DNA of 64,000 nt from Scytonema millei VB511283 (lineage in GTDB: Bacteria; Cyanobacteriota; Cyanobacteriia; Cyanobacteriales; Chroococcidiopsidaceae): NCBI RefSeq assembly GCF_000817735.3, contig NZ_JTJC03000011.1:1-64000 (forward strand), written 5' to 3'. The notes under the pieces are model-generated. The model ran no database searches, was not told where the DNA came from, and saw nothing but the letters and a program-made list of their open reading frames with translations. A program made the translations under genes and the position numbers. This document shows, piece by piece, positions 45,250 through 54,369 of this stretch; the stretch's first letter is position 1; the number at the start of each line of letters is the position of its first letter.

Positions 45250-46461
45250 GTGGCGATTGGTTTAGCAACGCTTATGTTAGATTTAAATGCCCTGATGAAC
45301 GACCCAACAATTATCGGTTGGGTTGCCTATATCTTGTTTCTGACAGTTTCTACAGCAATTTTTGCCCTGTTCAGCTTGGGGTTAAACTTGCAATGGGGTT
45401 TAACGGGGTTAATTAACTTTGGTTTGGTTGCTTTCATGACTTTGGGAGCATACACGACTGTATTATTAAGTATGTATGGCGTTCCCCTGATAGTAGCCAC
45501 GCTAGCCGGAGCGTTAGTAGCGGCTCTACTAGGATGGTTAATTGGTTTATCAACACTAAGGTTGCGAGAAGACTACTTAGCAATTGTCACGATTGGGGTA
45601 TCGGAACTCATTCGCTTAGTGGTCAACAATCAAGATTTGCCAACTCCTAATACTCCCACACCTGGGGCTTTTGGATTGCAGGGATATCCTCTACCATTAA
45701 CAGATTTTAACCCCGACACGGTGATGAAATGGATAATGGTAGGGCTATTAACATTAGTTGTTGCTGCGTGTTACTGGAAACTTTGGAAATGGGTAGTCAA
45801 AAGTCAAAAGTCAAAAGTCAAAAGTCAAAAGTCGTTGATAGTTCGTTATCTGCCACTAGTTTTGCGAATAGTTGTCGGTATTATCGCAACGTTGTTAATT
45901 TTTGTTCCCTACGCATCTGGAGCTATTGGACTATACAACTTCACCGACTACGAAAAATCGGGATTGATGCTGATCTCAGTGTTAGTGTTAGCTTTTGTCG
46001 TGTGGCGTTTGGAAGTGTTAGCGCGATCGCCCTGGGGAAGAGTATTAAAAGCAATTCGCGAAGATGAGGAAGTTGCCCGCGCTTTAGGAAAAAACGTCTT
46101 TTGGTATAAATTGCAAGCGTTAATGTTAGGCGGGGCGATCGCTGGAATATCTGGTGCTTTGTATGCATGGCAGCAAACATCAGTTTACCCGAATGATTTT
46201 CAGCCGCAGACAACTTTCGATGCTTGGATTATGGTGATCTTAGGTGGTGCGGGTAACAACTTCGGTACGATCCTCGGTGCAGTTGTTTTCTTTGCTTACG
46301 ACAGCGCCACCCGTTTTGTCTTACCCAAAATCGTACCCCTCGATGACGTGCGCCTGAGTGCGTTTCGGATTATGGTTATCGGCTTACTACTGATGATACT
46401 GATGATTTGGCGACCGCAAGGAATATTAGGCAAAAAAGAAGAATTGACACTTGGAAAATAA
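45250..46461 (+). CDS. livM: Branched-chain/neutral amino acid ABC transporter permease (LivM/NatD type)
   Basis: A 403-residue inner-membrane permease with nine or so hydrophobic segments and the LivM family motifs NLQWGLTGLINFG, TLGAYTTVLL and ARSPWGRVLKAIREDE (coupling loop to the ATPase). It closely resembles the cyanobacterial NatD type, so the substrates are probably neutral amino acids. The stretch KSQKSKVKSQKS in a cytoplasmic loop near residues 183-195 is encoded by AGTCAAA heptamers. The start is a GTG; an ATG at 45274 is an alternative. livG follows after a repeat-filled gap; the binding protein, LivH and LivF are not in this window. Confidence 0.9.
   Translation: MAIGLATLMLDLNALMNDPTIIGWVAYILFLTVSTAIFALFSLGLNLQWGLTGLINFGLVAFMTLGAYTTVLLSMYGVPLIVATLAGALVAALLGWLIGLSTLRLREDYLAIVTIGVSELIRLVVNNQDLPTPNTPTPGAFGLQGYPLPLTDFNPDTVMKWIMVGLLTLVVAACYWKLWKWVVKSQKSKVKSQKSLIVRYLPLVLRIVVGIIATLLIFVPYASGAIGLYNFTDYEKSGLMLISVLVLAFVVWRLEVLARSPWGRVLKAIREDEEVARALGKNVFWYKLQALMLGGAIAGISGALYAWQQTSVYPNDFQPQTTFDAWIMVILGGAGNNFGTILGAVVFFAYDSATRFVLPKIVPLDDVRLSAFRIMVIGLLLMILMIWRPQGILGKKEELTLGK
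45796..45834. repeat. AGTCAAA heptamer array inside livM
   Basis: Five and a half tandem AGTCAAA units (39 bases, 13 codons) read in frame as SQKSKVKSQKS. Confidence 0.9.
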
Positions 46462-46582
46462 GTCAGTTATCAGTTGTCAGTGACTAGTGACTGGTGGCTA
46501 GTGACTAGATAAAGATTCTAGCCACCAGCTACTTACTAACTACCGACTACCAACTACCAACTACCAACTACCCATTACCTCA

Positions 46583-47368
46583 ATGGAACCAAAAGACATC
46601 CAATCCCAACCAATGCCACTATTATCAGCTAGCGGTCTTACCAAAAGTTTTGGCGGGATTAAGGCTGTGGATAATGCAGATTTAGAAGTAGCGAAAGGAA
46701 GTATTACAGGATTAATTGGTCCCAATGGTGCGGGTAAGACAACTCTATTTAACTTACTGTCAAATTTTATTCGTCCCGATCGCGGCTGGGTAATTTTTGA
46801 CGGCGCACCAGTGCAGCAATTGAGAACCTATCAAATTGCCCTACAGGGGATGGTACGCACGTTTCAAGTCGCGCGGACGCTGTCGCGACTAACAGTACTA
46901 GAAAATATGATGCTGGGGGCGCAAAAGCAAGATGGAGAGAACTTTTGGCGGTTGCAATTTCAACCTTGGGCGATCGCTAAAGAACAGCAAATATTACGAG
47001 AACAGGCGATAACGCTACTAGAGTCGGTGGGGTTGGCGCATATGGCACACGAGTATGCAGGGGCGCTATCGGGAGGACAGCGCAAGTTATTGGAAATGGC
47101 AAGGGCGTTAATGACGCAGCCCAAGTTAATTTTGTTAGATGAACCTGCGGCGGGGGTAAATCCCAAGTTGATCGAACAAATTTGCGATCGCATTCTGACT
47201 TGGAACCGCGAAGGCATGACCTTTTTAATTATCGAACACAACATGGATGTGATTATGTCCCTGTGCGATCGCGTTTGGGTCATGGCAGAGGGGCGCAACT
47301 TAGCTCATGGTAGCCCAGAGGAAATGCAACAACATCCTCAAGTTCTAGAGGCATATTTAGGTAAATAA
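46583..47368 (+). CDS. livG: Branched-chain/neutral amino acid ABC transporter ATP-binding protein (LivG type)
   Basis: The 261-residue ATPase has Walker A GPNGAGKTT, the signature LSGGQRKLLEMARAL, Walker B LILLDEP followed by AAGVNP (characteristic of LivG) and the switch His in IIEHNMD. It should power the permease encoded by livM, which lies 120 bases upstream across a tract of TCAGTTATC and ACTACCA repeats. It acts on the cytoplasmic face. The second ATPase (LivF type) is missing from the window, as often occurs in cyanobacteria where these genes are scattered. Confidence 0.92.
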   Translation: MEPKDIQSQPMPLLSASGLTKSFGGIKAVDNADLEVAKGSITGLIGPNGAGKTTLFNLLSNFIRPDRGWVIFDGAPVQQLRTYQIALQGMVRTFQVARTLSRLTVLENMMLGAQKQDGENFWRLQFQPWAIAKEQQILREQAITLLESVGLAHMAHEYAGALSGGQRKLLEMARALMTQPKLILLDEPAAGVNPKLIEQICDRILTWNREGMTFLIIEHNMDVIMSLCDRVWVMAEGRNLAHGSPEEMQQHPQVLEAYLGK

Positions 47369-47738
47369 TTCAATACTGTTGTCAAAGATTTGTATCGCTT
47401 CAGACAATCTCTCTTAAGGAGTATTCCCAACGAACGTTGAGATTTGTTAATGATATTTGAGGTGGAAGGTTAATTTGAGCCACATTCGAGTCTCTGGCGC
47501 TCTAGCTGCAACAGTCAGTTTTAGTCAGCGCCAGTTAACTTTTCTTATCAAGTTAAGAGTTTGTGTTTTTTGACACAAAAAACCGATCGAACAACGACAT
47601 ACAGTATGCACCCAGTAGTCACTAAATTTAGGTGCAAAAGGCAGTTTTCATGTCGTTGAGTAACAAGCCTGACTGACGCTTGCTAGGAACTTCCTCAATA
47701 TTGATAAGCAAAGATAACTTGGTGGAGACAGCCAAAGA
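47369..47738. other. Intergenic region before the purine operon
   Basis: About 370 bases between livG and the NCS2 permease gene. It should hold the promoter of the purine salvage unit. I see no convincing riboswitch fold or gene. Confidence 0.5.
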
Positions 47739-49175
47739 ATGAGCAGCGATACAGATCGATTAGAACTACAACAACCACCTACGCCACAGTATACGGGTTG
47801 GCAAGCAGCGATCGCTCGTTTTTTTAAATTTGACCTGTATAGAACTAACTTTCGGATCGAGACTCTGGCAGGATTGACAACCTTTATGACGATGGCATAC
47901 ATCCTCGTCGTCAATCCCCTAATTTTGTCAGATGCAATTTTTCTACAGCAGCCAAAAGATTTATTTGCCGAACAAGTCTTTGCTACCGCAGTCTCAGCAG
48001 CAATTGGGACGCTCGTAATGGCATTTGTTGCCAACTATCCCTTTGCCCTCGCTCCAGGCATGGGATTAAACGCCTTTTTTGCCTATTCCGTCGTTTTAAC
48101 CCTAAAAATCGATTGGCGTTTGGCACTGGCGGCTGTATTTGCCGAAGGATTGATTTTTATCGCCCTCACCCTCACCAACGTTCGCAGTCAAATTGTCAAT
48201 GCCATTCCCATGTCGCTAAAAACAGCAACATCAGTAGGGATTGGTTTATTTATTGCCTATATTGGGATATCTGGCGATCCGAAAACTGGAGGTGCTGGGC
48301 TAATTATTGCCAGCGAAGTGACAAAAACAACCCTGGGTAGCTTCAGAGAACCTAATACTTTGCTAGCTGTTGCCGGAATTATTATTACTACAGCTTTTTT
48401 AGTACGCCGCGTTAAGGGGGCATTACTCTGGGGGGTACTCGCCACCGCCTTACTGGGTTGGATTGTAGGTGTTACACCCCCGCCCAAAGGAATTTTCCAG
48501 ATCCCTACTTTACCGACAGATCTCATCGGACAAGGCATTTTCGGTTTATCGCGATTAACTGCTAACAACTTTCTCGACTTTATTGCTGTAGTTTTGGTGT
48601 TCTTGTTTGTCGATATTTTCGATACCGTTGGTACTCTGTCTGGAGTCGGCATGAAGGCAGGATACATTAAAGAGGATGGAAAACTACCGCGAGTCAATCA
48701 AGCATTATTTGCCGATGCAGTGGGAACAACAGCCGGGGCGCTAATTGGTACGTCTACAGTCACTACCTATGCTGAATCAGCCGCAGGCGTATCGGAAGGT
48801 GGGCGCACGGGCTTCACAGCTGCGATCGTGGGCGTATTATTTATTCTGGCGATCTTCTTAGTTCCTGTATTCGAGGCAATTCCCGCCTACGCCACCACAC
48901 CAGCCTTAGTCATTACAGGCGTGTTAATGATGACAGGTGTATCAGATATTCGTTGGGGTGACGTAGCTGAAGCTGTTCCAGCATTTTTGACAATTCTATT
49001 TATGCCCCTTGCCTACTCAATTGCCACTGGATTATCAGTTGGTTTTATTACCTACCCAATAGCCAAAGCACTGCAAGGTAAAGCCCATGAAGTTACAATT
49101 GCAACTTGGATTTTAGCCGCAGTTTTCGTGATTCGATTCGTCTTCATGACATTACGTTTCGGCATATCTGAATAA
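47739..49175 (+). CDS. NCS2 family purine permease (AzgA/PbuG-like)
   Basis: The 478-residue membrane protein has the AzgA-like NCS2 pattern: ETLAGLTTFMTMAYILVVNP at the start, APGMGLNAFFAYSVV in the middle, DTVGTLSGVGMKAG, and GTSTVTTYAESAAGVSEGGRTG. About 13 hydrophobic segments are visible. Such permeases import adenine, guanine or hypoxanthine by proton symport. The next two genes encode adenine deaminase and hypoxanthine phosphoribosyltransferase, which supports a purine-base substrate. The stop codon is part of the first unit of a TAAGTCG array. Confidence 0.92.
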   Translation: MSSDTDRLELQQPPTPQYTGWQAAIARFFKFDLYRTNFRIETLAGLTTFMTMAYILVVNPLILSDAIFLQQPKDLFAEQVFATAVSAAIGTLVMAFVANYPFALAPGMGLNAFFAYSVVLTLKIDWRLALAAVFAEGLIFIALTLTNVRSQIVNAIPMSLKTATSVGIGLFIAYIGISGDPKTGGAGLIIASEVTKTTLGSFREPNTLLAVAGIIITTAFLVRRVKGALLWGVLATALLGWIVGVTPPPKGIFQIPTLPTDLIGQGIFGLSRLTANNFLDFIAVVLVFLFVDIFDTVGTLSGVGMKAGYIKEDGKLPRVNQALFADAVGTTAGALIGTSTVTTYAESAAGVSEGGRTGFTAAIVGVLFILAIFLVPVFEAIPAYATTPALVITGVLMMTGVSDIRWGDVAEAVPAFLTILFMPLAYSIATGLSVGFITYPIAKALQGKAHEVTIATWILAAVFVIRFVFMTLRFGISE

Positions 49176-49206
49176 GTCGTAAGTCGTAAGTCGTAAGTCG
49201 TAAGTA
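49173..49206. repeat. STRR array, unit TAAGTCG
   Basis: Four to five tandem TAAGTCG heptamers between the permease and deaminase genes. The first three bases are the permease stop codon. Confidence 0.88.
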
Positions 49207-49232
49207 AAAAGTTACTGACTACTCACAAATGA

Positions 49233-50243
<1,011 letters not shown>

Positions 50244-50250
50244 AATAACT

Positions 50251-50778
50251 ATGGATGAAAAACTCGTTCCACTTATTTCTCAGTCAGAAATAGCAACAGC
50301 AGTACAGCGATTAGCGCGGGAGTTGGATCGAGATTATCAAAACAGCTTTCCAATTGTTATTGGTGTTTTGAAAGGATCGTTTATCTTTCTTGCCGATTTG
50401 ATCCGGCAGATGCAAACTCCAATTTGTAATGTCGAACTGATCCGATTATCTAGCTATGGTTGTTCTACCACTAGTTCGGGTGAAGTCAAGATGGTAATGG
50501 GTTTAGCTGAAGGAATTATTAACAACAAGAATGTTATTTTAGTTGAAGATATTGTCGATACTGGGTTGTCAACGTCAAAAGCAATAGAAATATTGAAAAC
50601 TCATAATCCATCCTCGCTCAAACTTTGCGCTTTACTCGATAAACCCTCACGTCGTAAAGTTCAAGTTGAAATCGATTATTTGGGAATTGAAATTCCCGAT
50701 CGCTTTATTATTGGTTACGGTATTGACATGAACGAAAAGTATCGGCAATTGCCAGCAATCTATGCGATCGAGGAATAA
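50251..50778 (+). CDS. hpt: Hypoxanthine phosphoribosyltransferase
   Basis: A 175-residue type I phosphoribosyltransferase. It has the PRPP motif VILVEDIVDTGLST near residues 94-107, the GVLKGSFIF loop and a C-terminal PDRFIIGYGIDMNEKYR, all typical of Hpt. It makes IMP from hypoxanthine and PRPP. It is seven bases after the adenine deaminase gene, so the two form one unit: adenine is deaminated, then salvaged to IMP. There is no clear ribosome site, which suggests translational coupling. Confidence 0.95.
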   Translation: MDEKLVPLISQSEIATAVQRLARELDRDYQNSFPIVIGVLKGSFIFLADLIRQMQTPICNVELIRLSSYGCSTTSSGEVKMVMGLAEGIINNKNVILVEDIVDTGLSTSKAIEILKTHNPSSLKLCALLDKPSRRKVQVEIDYLGIEIPDRFIIGYGIDMNEKYRQLPAIYAIEE

Positions 50779-50903
50779 GCTTTGCTCACTACATTAGAAA
50801 AACGTCGGCATATTGTGAATGATTTAGAATTGCCATAAATTAAGATATTAGTTATTGATGTAAGTTACTATATTTTTAATGATGAAGATTAAGGCTAATA
50901 GTT

Positions 50904-51131
50904 ATGCTGTCTATCGAGAGGCTTTTAGAAGAAGCATTATCCTTACCAGGTGAATCAAGGGCGCTTTTAGCAGAAAAATTAGTAGAAAGCTTAGAGTTTG
51001 ATGCAGATCCAAGGGTTCAAGCAGCTTGGATTAACGAAGCGAAACAGCGGCGAGACGAAATCCAAAAAGGTACTGTTCTATCTATTTCGGGAGATGAAGC
51101 TTTAGCGCATGTGAGGCGGCTGCTGGAGTAA
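50904..51131 (+). CDS. Orphan addiction-module antitoxin-like protein
   Basis: The 75-residue protein matches the short putative addiction module component family (TIGR02574-like): LLEEALSLPGESRALLAEKLVESLE, then an acidic DADPRVQAAWINEAKQRRDEI and a C-terminal SGDEALAHVRRLL. Such proteins usually sit just before a RelE/ParE toxin gene. Here no toxin frame follows on the + strand: 100 bases of non-coding DNA lead to the end of the convergent kinase gene. It may be a stranded antitoxin or act on a toxin elsewhere. Confidence 0.8.
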   Translation: MLSIERLLEEALSLPGESRALLAEKLVESLEFDADPRVQAAWINEAKQRRDEIQKGTVLSISGDEALAHVRRLLE

Positions 51132-51235
51132 TGAGATATCTAAGCGGACGGAAACAAAACCTCTAGATGATTAAAATGAGTCTTGGATATAGCCTGGAAA
51201 CTATAGGTTATTAGTCACTGATAACTGATAACTGT

Positions 51236-52642
51236 TCACTGATAACTGTGTGTAGCTATCGGTAGACAAACTGTAAAACAAGTCTTCCCAGGCTGCGAGG
51301 TAAATGTAATTGTTCCTTGGTGGCGGTTCTCGACAATGCGCCGCACTGCATCTAAACCCAACCCCGAACCCGAACCTACAGGCTTTGTTGTATAGAAAGG
51401 CTCGAAAATCCGCGATTGAATTTCTACGGAAATTCCCGCACCAGAATCGGTAATTTGTACCTGGATATAATCGCCATTTTGAGCAGTAGCTAATTCAATT
51501 ACTCCTTTCCCCGCAATCGCATCAACTGCATTATCAATTAAGTTCGTCCAAACTTGATTCAACTCGCTACCGAAAGCGAGAATTTTAGGCAAAGATCGAT
51601 CGTAATTCCGCTGAATTTCAATTCCTTGCTTGAATTTGTAAGCAAATAATTGCAATGTATCTTCTATTCCATCGTGAACGTCAACAATTTGTTGCGCGCC
51701 GCGATCCATGTAAGAATAAGATTTCATCGACTGGACGAGCTGAGAAATTCGCTGCGCTCCCCGCAAGCCACTCGAAACCGTACACATAACCTCAAAAGAA
51801 AGCGCCAGCCAGCGCAAACCCATATCTTTTAATTCTGTCGGATCGTCTTTCCAACGTTCCATCAACTGGGTTAAAGTCTCTACCTCAACATTCCCAGCTG
51901 CTAATGGTTCGGCGAGTTTCCAAGCATCCTCTACGCCATAATCCTCTAGCCATTCTAGTATTTTTTCCTCGCGATCGCTAAATTCAATTGGATTCACGCG
52001 ACGGTTGACAACCGCATCCCAACCATCATCACGCACTTTGAGCCATTTTTCTGTATGTTCTGCCTCTACTTGGCGCTGTCCGTAAACAAAATTCATCCGT
52101 TGGAGTTCGAGCAGTGCTGGGGTGATATCTTGCAAGGCGCGAACTACAGCTGCTGCTGGATTGTTAAGTTCGTGCGCTAAGCCAGCCGCTAGCGTACCTA
52201 GAGCTGCCATTTTCTCGCGATTTTGAATAAAAGACTCTAAACCGCGCAATCGTTTCTGTACGGCTCGAAATATTAAACGCTCGAAGCCTCGACAACTATG
52301 TAGTAGGGTACGAAAGTCATCGCCTGAGATTTCGTAGAGCCGACAATCAGAAAGAGCGCGTAATGTTACGGGGACTGGTTCATCAGTTAAAACTTGGATC
52401 TCGCCAAAAAAAGCAGGTGCTTGGTGCTGTCCGATCGGCATTTCGATCCCTTCGCTGATGCGGGTAATGCTCACCCGACCTGATAGCATGACATAAAAGC
52501 CGCGTGGCGGATCTCCCTGTTTGACGAAGACTTCGCCGCTAGATAGCTCCATTTCTTGAGCGCGATCGCAAACCCAATGAATCTGCTCTTGGGAAAGCTG
52601 TTGAAACAACTCCAGCGTTAACAGTTCGTCTACACATAGCAT
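51236..52642 (-). CDS. Cyclic nucleotide-binding domain sensor histidine kinase
   Basis: The 468-residue soluble kinase has a cNMP-binding fold at 12-135 (KQGDPPRGFYVMLSGRVSI, AFFGEIQVLTDEPVPVT). The dimerisation/phosphoacceptor region has His157 in LAHELNNP, and an HATPase domain follows at about 345-465 (N-box NLIDNAVDAI, G-boxes DSGAGIS and GSGSGLGL). The long insert between 165 and 330 is helical. The cNMP pocket lacks the usual R in the R-A-A motif (here VPVTLRA), so the ligand may not be cAMP. The response regulator is not encoded next to it. It is convergent with the antitoxin gene. Confidence 0.87.
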   Translation of the reverse strand: MLCVDELLTLELFQQLSQEQIHWVCDRAQEMELSSGEVFVKQGDPPRGFYVMLSGRVSITRISEGIEMPIGQHQAPAFFGEIQVLTDEPVPVTLRALSDCRLYEISGDDFRTLLHSCRGFERLIFRAVQKRLRGLESFIQNREKMAALGTLAAGLAHELNNPAAAVVRALQDITPALLELQRMNFVYGQRQVEAEHTEKWLKVRDDGWDAVVNRRVNPIEFSDREEKILEWLEDYGVEDAWKLAEPLAAGNVEVETLTQLMERWKDDPTELKDMGLRWLALSFEVMCTVSSGLRGAQRISQLVQSMKSYSYMDRGAQQIVDVHDGIEDTLQLFAYKFKQGIEIQRNYDRSLPKILAFGSELNQVWTNLIDNAVDAIAGKGVIELATAQNGDYIQVQITDSGAGISVEIQSRIFEPFYTTKPVGSGSGLGLDAVRRIVENRHQGTITFTSQPGKTCFTVCLPIATHSYQ

Positions 52643-52918
52643 GGTTGAATCTTCTCCACGCGAGTTGTACTGTTACTGTATCTGAGGATTTACAACAAAG
52701 GGAAGCATGGGAATAATGACTTATTTGCTGTATTGAAAGATACTTTCCGTGAAAGTTTTTGCTGATGAGATGCGATCGAAGTAGCACAGGCGATCGCTTT
52801 GGGTAGATTCCTTACACGAAAAATATAGATATAGTCTAGTTGTTTGCATCTGTTCGTAATGTCAACTCGATTGTTAGTTTAACCCAGCGGCTTTACTAAC
52901 TAGACGGAGAAGAGAACA

Positions 52919-53431
52919 ATGCCAGAAAGCGATCGACAGCGACAGGAAGCGGAACGGGAACGGCAAAACGCCGAACAACATCGGCAGGAATCGGAAATAA
53001 AGCGAGAGATAAGTGCCGAGCAGCAGAAGCAAGCTGCATTGTACCAATATGCTGCCGAACAACAGCGCATCCAGTCGGAGAAAGACCGTCAGTCTTCTGA
53101 AGAGAGCCGAGAATTCGCGGAGGAGATACGGCAGACAAACGAGGCTATAAGGCAGCAGGCTGAAGACTCGCGGCGTGCTGCGGAAGACTCGCGGCGTGCT
53201 GCGGAAGACTCGCGGCGTGCTGCGGAAGACTCGCGGCGTGCTGCGGAAGAGTCACGGCGTGCTGCGGAAGAGTCACGGCGTGCTGCGGAAGAGTCACGGC
53301 GTGCTGCGGAAGAGGCGCAGCGTGCTGCGGAAGAGGCGCAAAGCGTTGTGCAGGAGCAACGCGAGATATTAGCGGAGATGGCGCTGACTGCACAACTGTA
53401 TCGAAAAGTAATGACACAATACGAAGAGTAG
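52919..53431 (+). CDS. Heptad-repeat coiled-coil protein
   Basis: The 170-residue protein is one long alpha-helix of very high charge, rich in E, R, Q and A, without hydrophobic segments. Residues about 83-138 are eight near-exact heptads (SRRAAED or SRRAAEE), encoded by a 21-base minisatellite. A first half of similar but diverged heptads (RQEAERERQNAEQHR) shows that the same unit built the whole gene. GGAGAAGAG precedes the ATG. No function is known; a filament-like or spacer coiled coil is inferred. The copy number is likely to vary between strains. Confidence 0.75.
   Translation: MPESDRQRQEAERERQNAEQHRQESEIKREISAEQQKQAALYQYAAEQQRIQSEKDRQSSEESREFAEEIRQTNEAIRQQAEDSRRAAEDSRRAAEDSRRAAEDSRRAAEESRRAAEESRRAAEESRRAAEEAQRAAEEAQSVVQEQREILAEMALTAQLYRKVMTQYEE
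53165..53332. repeat. 21-bp minisatellite, eight units
   Basis: Four units of GACTCGCGGCGTGCTGCGG plus AA, three of GAGTCACGGCGTGCTGCGG plus AA and one variant, in tandem within the coiled-coil gene. Identical neighbours show recent expansion in blocks. Confidence 0.95.
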
Positions 53432-53505
53432 CTGAAGTTGACGCTAGTTTGGCAGCCTACAAATGTGAGCGGATCTTGTAATTTAGAGCTTTGGTGAAAA
53501 CTGAA

Positions 53506-54312
53506 TCATGGCAATGCTCCCTTCCATGCTGGAAACTGCTTGCCACAATCTTTACACAGATAGCGTTGCTTGCCGTGGCGATGCCCATTTTTAGATAGTC
53601 GTTCGGATTGACAGTGCGGGCATTTCATTACTTTCATTACCTCGCGCTGCAATACTTCATCACCGACATGAGGGTTTAGGTAAGATACGAGTAAATCTTC
53701 AATCTGTTGGATCAACTGCTGGCTGTGAGGTTCGCTACTGCGTAGAGCAATCAAAATTAACGTATTGCTGCAATGAACGCAGACTTCGGCTAATAAGATA
53801 GATCTCTCGTCGCTTAAGGTAGGATGGCGCTGTTTCAATAAACTAGCCATAAATGCGATCGCCTCTTGGGTAAAACTCTCGTCAATTGTTTGAAATATTT
53901 CTGGTGCGGTGAAAAATTGCACGAAAACAACGCGAGATGTCGGTTGCTCGAACAAATTGACAACAGCTTCTACTAGCTTATGAATCATCTGTCTTAGAGG
54001 TAACTGAATGATGCTAGGCGTGTTTACCTTAGCCCACATTGCTTTTACTCGTTCGACATGACGAATTTCTAGAGCGCGAAAGATAGCTGCTTTATCAGGG
54101 AAAAACTGGTAAAGCGAACCAACGGCTGTATTTGCCCGTGTTGCGATCGCATGGGTTGTAGCGGCTTCATAACCTACCTCAGCAAATACCTCAGCCGCAG
54201 CATCCAAAATTTTTTCTACCCTTTGCTTACCTCTTTGCTGTTTGGGCAAGCGACGCATAGATTTTGTAGGTGACTTACCACCTGTGCTTGACAAACACGA
54301 ACGATCCGTCAT
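53506..54312 (-). CDS. TetR/AcrR regulator with C-terminal transposase-like zinc ribbon
   Basis: Residues about 25-75 are a TetR helix-turn-helix (VEKILDAAAEVFAEVGYEA, TRANTAVGSLYQFFPDK) and the next 140 residues a ligand-binding helical domain. The last 42 residues are an unrelated zinc ribbon, MKCPHCQSERLSKNGHRHG with a second pair CKDCGKQF, of the type found at the N-terminus of IS1-family InsA proteins. The protein begins 57 bases from the divergent Rieske gene, which it probably controls. The annotated ATG overlaps a candidate operator, so the ATG at 54256-54258 (MRRLPKQQRG) may be the true start. Confidence 0.82.
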   Translation of the reverse strand: MTDRSCLSSTGGKSPTKSMRRLPKQQRGKQRVEKILDAAAEVFAEVGYEAATTHAIATRANTAVGSLYQFFPDKAAIFRALEIRHVERVKAMWAKVNTPSIIQLPLRQMIHKLVEAVVNLFEQPTSRVVFVQFFTAPEIFQTIDESFTQEAIAFMASLLKQRHPTLSDERSILLAEVCVHCSNTLILIALRSSEPHSQQLIQQIEDLLVSYLNPHVGDEVLQREVMKVMKCPHCQSERLSKNGHRHGKQRYLCKDCGKQFPAWKGALP

Positions 54313-54343
54313 ATTTTGAGAAAATACGAATAAACCGTCATAT
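54306..54343. promoter_or_regulatory. Candidate TetR operator, direct repeats of CCGTCATAT
   Basis: CCGTCATAT occurs at 54306-54314 and again at 54335-54343, 29 bases apart, about three helical turns, in the divergent gap between the TetR and Rieske genes. Between them lies the small palindrome ATTTTGAGAAAAT. Binding by the TetR protein is inferred. Confidence 0.5.
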
Positions 54344-54369
54344 ATTTTAGATCTTTAAGAGGTCAATCT

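Noticed and set aside
53145-53417. Antisense frame of LPQHAAS repeats
   Set aside because: It is the mirror of the 21-base minisatellite; any tandem repeat without stops gives open frames on both strands.
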